Assembly (NCBI GenBank): GCA_022036555.1
Contig: CM039120.1
Span: 21,034,350 to 21,098,349 of the forward strand
Reading direction: 5' to 3'
Origin: Microstegium vimineum
Lineage: Eukaryota > Streptophyta > Magnoliopsida > Poales > Poaceae
DNA: 64,000 bases
The number at the start of each line of letters is the position of its first letter. The stretch's first letter is position 1. Shown piece by piece: positions 56,153 to 64,000 of this stretch. Under the pieces are notes generated by a model. That model made no database searches and had not been told where the DNA came from. It saw nothing but the letters and a program-made list of their open reading frames with translations. Made by a program: the position numbers and the translations under genes.

Positions 56153-58000
56153 AGGACGTGCCGGCAAACGATCACTTTGAGAGGATGCTGGAATGGACCT
56201 GTCCCAACCACGCGACCCTAGTAAAATAACTCCTCAAGGACTGCAACCTCATGAAGAAATTCCTTGGCGGCGATGCAAGAAGGAAGAGATGGACGAAGAT
56301 GAAAGTGGGCAATGGCGAAAACGGTGGAGCAAAGGACGACGGCTACATCCCGGCGGACGAGACCTTGATGATCTTCGGCGGCCCAACGTCATGCAGCTCG
56401 AGGCGTCAACAGAAGGTCTCCCGTAGAGAGGTATACACAACTGTCCCCGTTGTCCCCACCTTTCCATAAGTGGTCCAAGTCTCCTATTACTTTCAACGGT
56501 AATGATCATCCCAACTATGTACCGTATCACGGGCGCTATCCGTTAGTAGTTGATCCCATTGTTGGCACCAAGCACCTCACTAAGGTCCTCATGGACGGTG
56601 GGAGTGGGCTAAACATCCTCTATGCCGAGACCCTCAGTGCGATGAGAATACCCCGGTCATGACTACGACCCTCGGCGGCTCCCTTTTTCAAGGTAATTCC
56701 TGGCAAAAAGGCGGATCCCATCGGATAGATTGATCTGCCCATCACGTTCAGCGGGTCGAACAATTTCCGAAAGGAAACACAGACTTTTGAGGTCGTCGAC
56801 TTCAGGGGGGCCTACCGCGCCATATTGGGACAACCATGCTATGCAAAGTTTATGGCTGTCCCGAACTACACTTACCTGAAACTTAAGATGCCGGGACCAA
56901 GGGGTGTCATCACAGTGGGCACGATGCCCCAACGCGCATACGAGTGCGACGTCGAGTGCTGCACGTACGCGTCGGCACTCGTGGCCTCGAAAAAACTCGC
57001 GGCCGAGATGGCGGCCGAGGCCAGCGCGTCGCGCGAAGAGGCCCCAAACACCAAGAAGATTGGATCCTTCGAGCCTACGGGATCCACAAAGGCAGTCGTG
57101 CTCAACACCCGGGACGGAGAGGAGAGGACCGTGCGCGTCGGCACCTCCCTCTACCCAACTAGGAAAGCGAGCTCGTCGACTACCTCCGTGCAAACATCGA
57201 CGTATTTGCATGGAGGCCCTCGGATATTCCGGGCATACCCAGGGACGTCGCCGAGCACTCCTTGCACATCAAGCCGAACTCCCGGCCCGCCAAGCAACGA
57301 CTACGCTGTTTCGACAAAGAGAAACGTGACGCGATCGGAGAAGAGACCAAAAAGCTCCTCGTTGCGGGCTTTATCAAAGAGGTGTACCACCCCGAGTGGC
57401 TCGCCAACCCTGTACTGGTACGAAAAAAGAATGGGAAATGGAGAATGTGCGTTGATTACACGAGTCTCAACAAGGTCTGTCCAAAAGACCAATATTCATT
57501 GCCTCACATAGACCATATAGTCGATGCGACATTGGGGTGCGAACTCCTCTGCTTCCTTGACGCGTACTCAGAGTAACACAAAATCAAGATGCACGAGTCG
57601 GACCAGCTCGCAACGTCGTTCATGACCCTGTTCGGATCTTTTTGTTACGTCACCATGCCTTTCGGACTCCAAAACGCTGGGGCCACCTTTCAGCGGACTA
57701 TGATCCGATGCTTTGACGAACTAGTAAGCAAAACCGTTGAGGTCTACGTAGACAATATCGCCGTCAAAACCCAACACTCTGACGGGCTTGTGGCTGATCT
57801 TGCTCCCATGTTCGCAAAACTCAAAAAGAACAACATCAAACTTAATCCGGAGAAGTGCGTCTTTGGGGTCCCCAAGGGCATGCTCCTAGGATTTGTTGTC
57901 TCCGAAAGAAGGATCGAAGCTAACCCTGAAAAGATCACCACCATCGAAAAGATGGGGCCGATCCACAACATGAAAGGAGTACAGCGGGTCACCGGATGCC
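56153..58000 (+). pseudogene. Gypsy-D protease and partial reverse transcriptase
   Basis: A nucleocapsid remnant (56190-56270, LLKDCNLMKKFL) is followed by protease with VLMDGGSGLNILY near 56589-56625, closed by a TGA at 56660-56662. The flap region continues to about 56880 (RAILGQPCYAKFMAVPNYTYLKLKMPG). After a frameshift near 57160 the reverse transcriptase begins with DVFAWRPSDIPGI. Its motifs are WRMCVDYTSLNKVCPKD near 57440, MPFGLQNAGATFQR near 57656, and YVDN near 57745, where the family has YVDD. It stops at TGCLG near 57997. RNase H and integrase are missing because element F and a deletion follow. Confidence 0.85.
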
Positions 58001-58030
58001 TCGGATAAAGCTTCGGCCTCTTCTAACCAC

Positions 58031-58732
58031 TCATGACTCATGACAGAAGCAAGCTCTTGAACCGTCTCTTGAAGGTATGCTTTTTCGAGCATAAGACTTC
58101 TTTTGCACAGATTGATTCGAGGCATTCCCAAAATCGGAAAATAGATCAGCCTTGATATCAAGGAGGAATTCCAAGGGGTGAATTTCTTCTTCCCTTGGTG
58201 GTTCAGGTTCGATAGCAAGATTTTGAGGTGTAGAGGGAAGAGTTTCGGCTATCGATGTTGTTTGTTCTCTGGGGGTTGGTTTTTGTTCTTCCGTGGGTCC
58301 TTCATAATATACGTTAGTATAGGGGGTGTTATCAAGAATATTTGTAAGAAGATTCTTCCCTACAATAACGGGTAAACACAGGAAGGCTCCCTTGGAAGAT
58401 ATGTCAAGGAGTTGTGCAGAATCTCTGCTAAGACCGTCATAAAAATGTTGTAACATTGTAGGCTCGGTTATAGCAAGATCAGGGTCTGAAGATACTAGAT
58501 CTGTCAGACGGGCCCATGCATCACCAAGAGATTCTTTCTCTCTTTGTGAGAAATTGATGATCTCTTTTCGAAGACGAATGACGCAAGGGATAGGGAAGAA
58601 TGCCAAACAGAATTTAGGCATCAATTTTTCCCAATCTCCTTTTGCGTCATCTATGTGGCGAACGTACCATCGTTTGGCTATTCCCATTAAGGAGAATGGA
58701 AATAGCTTCCACTTAAGGGTACCTGGCCTCAT
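58031..58732 (-). CDS. Element F gag fragment
   Basis: A 233-codon open frame with the Athila/Tat-type gag domain: LKWKLFPFSLMGIAKRWY at the start, then DWEKLMPKFCLAFFP, REKESLGDAWARLTDL and the MLQHFYDGLSRDSAQLLD segment to about residue 130. After it comes a Pro/Glu/Thr-rich region. The frame probably began farther upstream (about 58950), where the sequence carries stops. A related reading continues past 58031 in a neighbouring frame (ELASVMSHEWLEEAEALSEA) up to the deletion point. Confidence 0.75.
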   Translation of the reverse strand: MRPGTLKWKLFPFSLMGIAKRWYVRHIDDAKGDWEKLMPKFCLAFFPIPCVIRLRKEIINFSQREKESLGDAWARLTDLVSSDPDLAITEPTMLQHFYDGLSRDSAQLLDISSKGAFLCLPVIVGKNLLTNILDNTPYTNVYYEGPTEEQKPTPREQTTSIAETLPSTPQNLAIEPEPPREEEIHPLEFLLDIKADLFSDFGNASNQSVQKKSYARKSIPSRDGSRACFCHES

Positions 58733-59030
58733 CCCTTGAATATGGACACATGAACAAAGTTGTTCAAAGTCACGTATATGAGTATAGGGATTTTCGTCTT
58801 CGTCCCCAGAAAACGGTTTTTTCCTGAACCATCGCTATGAGCCTTGGGCGAAGCTCATAACGAATGGCCAGAACGACCTGAGGTGATTTAGATGGCTCCA
58901 AGCTAGCACCCGTTGGAGCACCATATTCGATAAGTGGGGTTTGATCCATATGTGTATGTGGAGTGAAAAGATGAAATCAAACAAAAGATAAAATAGGACC
59001 AGAGGGTACTAGTTAAAAGCTACCGTTCCG

Positions 59031-59045
59031 CGGCAACGGCGCCAG
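59031..59045 (-). promoter_or_regulatory. Primer-binding site of element F
   Basis: On the minus strand, tggcgccgttgccg follows the LTR by a few bases. This is the tRNA-Asp-type site typical of Athila/Tat elements. Confidence 0.75.
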
Positions 59046-59048
59046 AAA

Positions 59049-60571
59049 TGCTTGTTGGTATTTCTTATGACTGTTGGATAAATCCGCAAGCACACAGATT
59101 ATACCGATGTAGCACTTCACCGGGAGTATTCCAGGTATCGTATTTTCCTCAGGGAACGATAGTGGTCTAACTAGGATTAAAGATAATTCCTATGATGGTC
59201 AAGGGAGACTATGATAACTGGGTTGAGAGGTTCAAGATAGCAAGCACTCTGACAAGGGATAGCTGGTTATACTAGCCTTATCAGCCCTTCCCTTGCAGGA
59301 GGCGATGGGATAGATCAGAAAGAGGGCAAAACTCTAACCGGACCGCGCCATCATGTTGTATTGAGGCCCTACCTTTTAAGAACTTATCTTACACACGTGG
59401 TGGAATACAAAGACTAGATAGAGCTATCACCTTCTACTAGCATCTACAAAACAATCCGTGCAATAAGCGGTTTACAAAGGCAAGATTAAGCTTAGACACC
59501 ACGTCTACACTAATCTTACTACTTTAACCTTGGCCTAAGATTAAAGCACTTTACTCAGAGCAAAGCGATGATCAAGCGTGAAAAGTTGTATAACAGCTAA
59601 ACCAGATTTAGAACACTGAATACTATAAAGAGCTCAGAAGAAGTCACTTACAAGTGCTAAACTTACAAGAGACTCACATCCACTGAGGAAGAAGTCCAGA
59701 GAAGATTCCCGATAGACCCGGGGCTTTCTCCATAAGGCTCCTCACTCTCCTCCAACTAGCATAACACTACTGAAGAGCTCCGCTAAGAGGCTAGAGAGTA
59801 GTTTCTCCAATGAGGCATGAAATGAATAGGGAACTCTAGGGGTCTATTTATAGCTAGAGGTGGAGTAGGGGCTACTCCGGTGCCGCGTCAGCGATCCGCG
59901 CCACCTTAATCAAGCACCGTTGGATCCAACCGACTTAGAAACCGACCAAGGCATGGATGGTGTTGATTTCCATCATGTGGGGAATGAGTTAGGCGGTTGA
60001 GGGAGTGAAACCGCCATAGGGGTGGTTCGGCCGAACCCCCTACTGGCCTGTGGGCCCTCCTGGGTCTTCTAGAAGATGGCCCACTATTCAGGGGCTAAGT
60101 GGGGTCCTGGTGGGCCCCACCAATGGTTCGGCCGAATCACTATAGTGGGCTCTGGCCCACCTCTGCCTCCTGGATACTGGTCCTACCTGTCATATGCCTT
60201 GGATGTTGGTTCTGAGTTGAGTTGTCACGTTAATCTTCTTGTTGTGGGCCCATGGATCCTTGTGCTGTGAATCTGGACCATTGGAAGGTAAACACACTTG
60301 GATCCAAGGCTATATAGTGTTCTTGAGGGTGTTTCATGGATCATGGGGGTAAGGATGCCAAGTGGGTCCACAAGGTGGTCGGTCGACCCCCTAAGTGGGC
60401 CCACTAGCTCCCAAAAGTCCCCATTTGTCATTACCTGCATCAAATAGTCAAGGGACATGTTGAACTAGTTATTAGGCACCATATGTTCAGGCTATGCTTG
60501 TTTTCCTTTGAAAAATGAGGATGTTGACGGTGTTTTGATGGTGACAAAATAGTTCTTAATTACCGTCAACA
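59049..60571 (-). repeat. 5' LTR of element F
   Basis: 1523 bp, TGTTGACGG to AACAAGCA on the minus strand. A minus-strand TATA (agctataaataga) lies at about 59843-59855. No ORF in it is convincing. Confidence 0.75.
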
Positions 60572-61491
60572 GCTCCTTCGCCAGGACCTCCTCGGCCGGC
60601 ACGACGTCAACGACAGCCTCCGTTGCGTCAGAGAGACGCTCGATGAGGTGAACATACTGATCGACGCTCCGGCCGTGAGGGAACCCGGCGGCATCCTCCA
60701 TGTCCATTCCAGAGAGGACCTCGGCCATGGCAAACGCAACTCCCGCCCCGTGAAAGATGGCGTGAGCAACGACGTTGCGCATGCGCGCGAGGACAGCCTG
60801 GAGACGATTGACCACGGTAACCCCAGGCGCATGAAGAAGGCCGACGATGTCGTTCGTAGCAGAACGGAGCGCCTACAGCTCCATCTCCAGTGCTGCGAAG
60901 AAAAAATGATACAATGCATCAAAAGCAAATCGCAACAAGACATGCTTAGGAAAAACATCAAAGCCTACCCACAACGCGCCTGTCGGCCTCGGCCAGCCGA
61001 TCACGAAGATCGTAGCCCGCCTGAACGGACCCTAACAGGCTCTGGCGAAAACCCTCAAGCATCCGGTAAAGCAGCTCCGTATCCTGGATACGGCGAAGAT
61101 TTTGCATTGGACGGCTAACCAGCTCTTCCAGCAAGCTCCAGAACCGGTGCATGGGAGGAGTTGGCATCGTGCCCGACGGCGCCGGGACCGTGGCTGGACG
61201 AAGAACGCCACCCGGGCTCGCACAGAACACTGGGCAGGTCGGCGTAAACAGGTTGGAAGGCGCCGCCCACACCTTGAAACCACGAGGGATGGAGGGGTTA
61301 GGAGACGGGTAAGGCCCCCCTGATCAAAATAACAAGAGACCAATTAGTGTCCAAACCGTAACAAGAAAAAAGATATCAAGAATAGCACAATGCGAATACC
61401 ATCCCGCCTCAGGCATCCTACGATGAAGACTTCGGGGATCAGACGCACTCCCAACAAGACCGCTCTCCAGGGGACGCTTGCCACGGTCCAT
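60572..61491 (-). pseudogene. Antisense three-exon accessory gene of Gypsy-D
   Basis: On the minus strand, exon 1 is 61491-61400, exon 2 is 61319-60969 and exon 3 runs from 60892 to the break at 60572. Introns are GT-AG after phase 2 and phase 1, exactly as in the Gypsy-E gene at 44630-45448. Exon 2 is one base too long, most simply an extra G in the six-G run at 61315-61320. It is otherwise open, with LLEELVSRPMQNLRRIQ and a coiled-coil-like tail. Exon 3 has one TAG near 60876, then RLQAVLARMRNVV, the HAIFHGAGVAFAMAE segment, a GFPHG turn and an acidic helix. Its end is cut off by element F. Confidence 0.7.
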
Positions 61492-62445
61492 GGCTTAACA
61501 AGAAGTAGTGACCCAGGCAGAAGGATTATAAACGGGGAGTGGAAGCGATGAAACGGAATGAAACAGTTCACTCCTCTTGCCACTTTAAATAGGCCAGGTA
61601 ACGGAGTCAGCAAAGACCAAGGTCACTCCGTATCAGACGGACCCCACTATTTCCATTTTCCACTTGCAGAAATGGTCAGGGAAACGCGAAGCGCTGTGTC
61701 AAGTCTTGTTACGGTAAGTTGGTCGATACACCGAAGGTTGGGGAGCGCGACACGCGGAGCACCGACAAACGCCACTAGGCTAGGGCGCAGCGCAAGTCGT
61801 CCTAATCCCTAGGCCTGTCGCGGTGGTGTCCGGGTCACTAACAGAGCCTACCATGGCTCCAACCCCGATTCAGGCACAAACCGATCCCTGCGGCCCGACC
61901 GAACGGCTATAACCGCAGAAGAAACCATACATTGGCATACACCCACGGGCTTCACGCCGCAAAAAATCACCATACACAGAGAGCTCGTTAATGGATGTGT
62001 AAGAAGGCAAGATAGCCACTCCATTACCTCTGATCGCGACGGACAAGCCAAGGCATCGACAGCAGGAAGGTACGAAGTGTGGCAACAGGCTAGAGGTGAA
62101 CAAGTTTTGATGCTCATAGCATCATGACTAAACAGTGCACCCGGCAGCAGCGATAGGTTGTCAGGACGAGAACCAAAATCGACCCGGTTCAGTCTGTCTA
62201 AGCGATCAAAATATTGCGGTGCGAAGCAATCTAAGCATATCCACCGCTTACGGTCAAAACATCAAGACAAAACGACGAAATCTAAGCATGTGCAAGAGTT
62301 ACACTCTCACACAGGCTCGGGGGCTACACTCGGCGGGTGCGCTCGCGCGCACCCTCTCGGCTAAGGATTAAAATAGATGTTTAAACAACGTATATAAAGC
62401 CTCAGCAAGATAATTAGAAAACTCTTCCTAAGGCTCAGGGGGTAC
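61492..62445. other. Upstream region of the antisense gene and 3' end of Gypsy-D
   Basis: No gene is visible. A minus-strand TATA-like cctatttaaag (61594-61584) lies about 95 bp upstream of the antisense ATG. The Gypsy-D polypurine tract (ggctcagggggtac, 62432-62445) ends against the 3' LTR. Confidence 0.55.
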
Positions 62446-63609
62446 TTTCGGAGATCTAATTTAATGACAAACTCTCAAAAACAAACCAACAAATAAGAGG
62501 CCCATCTGGGAGAAATCTTCGCAGGCCCACAAAGAAGAGGCGTATGACTCACAGAACCCCGCCGGCCCGGGTAGGCAGACGCGCCCCCGGGCAGACGTGT
62601 TTCCGTCTCGCCCGACGCGGGGAGCGAGACGGTTCCACAACCAGCGGAAGACGTGAAGAGCTCCGCTGGTAGGGAAAATACCTATTTACCCCTTCTAGAA
62701 GGTGACGGTGCAAACGCCGATAAGAACGGAGGTACACCACCTTGAGGATCGTACACCCCGTATAAACCGGAGCGCGGGATAACACCCTAGTCCCCTACTA
62801 AAACGGAGACACGACGAGTCCTCCAGCCAGGGACGGGACGGAATTGAACTTCTGAACAGGCGGGACCCACGCTTCCAAGAAGCAACGACAACTCCTCCGG
62901 CCACCGGTCCCCTACAGAAACCCTCCAAATAGAAGTACATCGGGTACATGGGGCTTGCCAGGTAATGAAACCCATTGGCCCGGAGTGAAGGAATCCACCG
63001 TACACAAAAAGAATTATAAGAACGTACAGCCTTGTGCCTTCCAACGGTACAACGAACTCCATGCCTCTACTATGCTACGGGTTCAACCGGACCCCACCCG
63101 TATCCTCCGGCCATGCAACGAGGAGCCGACATGACTCCCCTCCTCCGACCAAGTATGAAGACAATAGGAATATAGTATTATAAGTGCCCAACATCCTTCA
63201 TGAGGAAGGAAAGAGCTCGGTATCCTAGGTAGATATCCTTCGACGCATGCTTGTAACTCCCATGCCCTCCTTGTGACTATAAAAGGAGGATAGAGGGGAC
63301 GACTCAAGGGACCCCGAGCTCTCCACTCTCAAGCTTCCAGAGAAAGAGATCCCACACACACACACCCGAAGAACACGGCTAGTTGATAGCGTACATACTC
63401 ACTACACCATCTAGAGACCTGGGGCTCATACCCCCTCTCTCGAACCAGCTTGTAGCCCCCGGCAAGCAGAGATAAGGAACACGAGCAGCTCCACACTGGA
63501 TGTAGGGATTTCTTGCCCGAACCAGTATAAACCTCTTTCCTCTTTGTCTCACCATTCGGAACCTGACACGCGTACAAATTTACTCATTGGTAGTTTCTAA
63601 ACACCGACA
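62446..63609 (+). repeat. 3' LTR of Gypsy-D
   Basis: 1164 bp, starting tttcgg (TG mutated to TT) and ending CACCGACA. It pairs with 36746-37934 and lacks a few short segments found there (for example near 37010-37030). Confidence 0.9.
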
Positions 63610-64000
63610 CCAGTGTTGTCCCATTTGCCCAAAGAATGGGTTAGGAGAAAAACCAAACATCTCCTGTCCCATGGGGGAATAGCGATCACCACGATAGGGA
63701 AAACGTGGTCCGCTAGCGAAGGGAGGAGTGAAGCCACCGCCACGAGGCCCATAGTCGTATGGGTCACGACCGGTACCCCGTCGGGCACGACCACCGCGTG
63801 GTCTCGCCTCCTGAGGCCTAGCACCTTGAAGCATTGCACCTCTAGGCCTAGTAGTGTGCCTCCGAACTTCTGGTTCACGCACCCCAAGTGGTGGGTGGTA
63901 CATGTCCAGGTTGTTCAACTCAAACTGCCTCCGATCATCTCTCTTCCTCCTATAGCAAAACTCAACCAAGTGCCCAATCCGGTCACAATACTCACAATGG
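63610..64000 (-). pseudogene. Copia-1 gag, C-terminal zinc-knuckle region, truncated by the window
   Basis: Read leftward from 64000. The knuckle region ends in HLVEFC, with the last Cys still present, unlike Copia-0 and Copia-2. An Arg/Gly/Pro-rich tail with DPYDYGPRGGGFTPP follows, matching 30240-29985 and 1868-1560. Gypsy-D interrupts it at 63610. The rest of gag and the 5' LTR lie outside the window. Confidence 0.8.

Larger units (their letters stand above)
58000..60571 (-). mobile_element. Element F: Athila-like Gypsy fragment
   Basis: A minus-strand element with an intact 5' LTR (59049-60571), a primer site and part of gag. Its right boundary ends in CAACA and is followed by gctcc. No matching TSD or 3' LTR exists on the left: gag breaks off at about 58000 directly against Gypsy-D reverse transcriptase. 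A deletion therefore removed the rest of F together with the 3' half of Gypsy-D pol. Confidence 0.75.
36746..63609 (+). mobile_element. Gypsy-D: Tat-lineage Ty3/Gypsy element, nested
   Basis: A perfect TSD, ccagt, flanks it (36741-36745 and 63610-63614), and removal restores the Copia-1 sequence. It has 1.2 kb LTRs and gag split by Gypsy-E. Protease and half of reverse transcriptase follow. Then there is a deletion/insertion by element F, a three-exon antisense gene, a polypurine tract and the 3' LTR. RNase H and integrase are absent. Confidence 0.9.
1954..64000 (-). mobile_element. Copia-1: Sirevirus-type Ty1/Copia element, runs off the right edge
   Basis: This minus-strand element is present in four visible pieces: 3' LTR (1954-3757), 3' noncoding region and partial pol (3758-6770), protease-integrase (35592-36740) and gag (63610-64000). 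The pieces are separated by Gypsy-B (6771-35591) and Gypsy-D (36746-63609). Removing both insertions with one copy of each TSD (gtctc, ccagt) rejoins a colinear Copia element. Its 5' LTR and most of gag lie beyond 64000. The protease-integrase order before reverse transcriptase is diagnostic of Ty1/Copia. Confidence 0.85.

Noticed and set aside
1..64000. Host protein-coding genes, tRNA or rRNA genes
   Set aside because: All recognisable coding sequence belongs to transposable elements. The only host-like genes are those carried inside Gypsy elements. No cloverleaf or rRNA signature was seen by eye.

Overview
The window is an intergenic block of a plant genome made almost entirely of nested LTR retrotransposons. 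I found no host protein-coding gene, rRNA, tRNA or CRISPR array. A grass is the best guess: there are Sirevirus-type Copia elements with about 2 kb LTRs, Tat-lineage Ty3/Gypsy elements with antisense genes, a Tekay-like chromovirus with 2.9 kb LTRs and an Athila-like element. A panicoid grass is plausible, but the species cannot be fixed from sequence alone.

The nest can be read from target-site duplications (TSDs) and LTR ends. An unnamed Gypsy remnant (A, 1-698) is interrupted by a decayed Sirevirus (Copia-0, 699-1953). Copia-0 is interrupted by a second minus-strand Sirevirus (Copia-1), which starts at 1954 and runs past the right edge of the window. Copia-1 carries two large insertions: Gypsy-B (6771-35591, TSD gtctc) and Gypsy-D (36746-63609, TSD ccagt). 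Gypsy-B holds a chimeric Sirevirus (Copia-2, 13881-35326). Copia-2 holds chromovirus Gypsy-C (19567-28649, TSD gaagg with one mismatch) and a 640-bp GATACG-rich DNA-transposon-like element (31217-31856). Gypsy-D holds Gypsy-E (39649-55521, TSD ccaac) and an Athila-like fragment F (about 58000-60571). Gypsy-E holds a Sirevirus solo LTR (47291-49226).

The most interesting content is a set of host-like, intron-containing genes carried antisense to pol. Gypsy-E has two of them between pol and its 3' LTR. One is a six-exon plant-mobile-domain (PMD) gene with a coiled-coil tail (41197-44230). The other is a three-exon gene with its own TATA box (44630-45448). Gypsy-D carries a three-exon antisense gene (61491-60572) with the same intron phases and a similar last exon. 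The left edge of the window (1-482) ends in a third example. I read these as a conserved accessory gene of Tat-lineage elements.

Every element is damaged. Damage includes in-frame stops (many explained by C-to-T change), frameshifts, large pol deletions and replaced catalytic residues. Domain order (gag, protease, reverse transcriptase, RNase H, integrase for Gypsy; gag, protease, integrase, reverse transcriptase, RNase H for Copia) is still clear in most of them.
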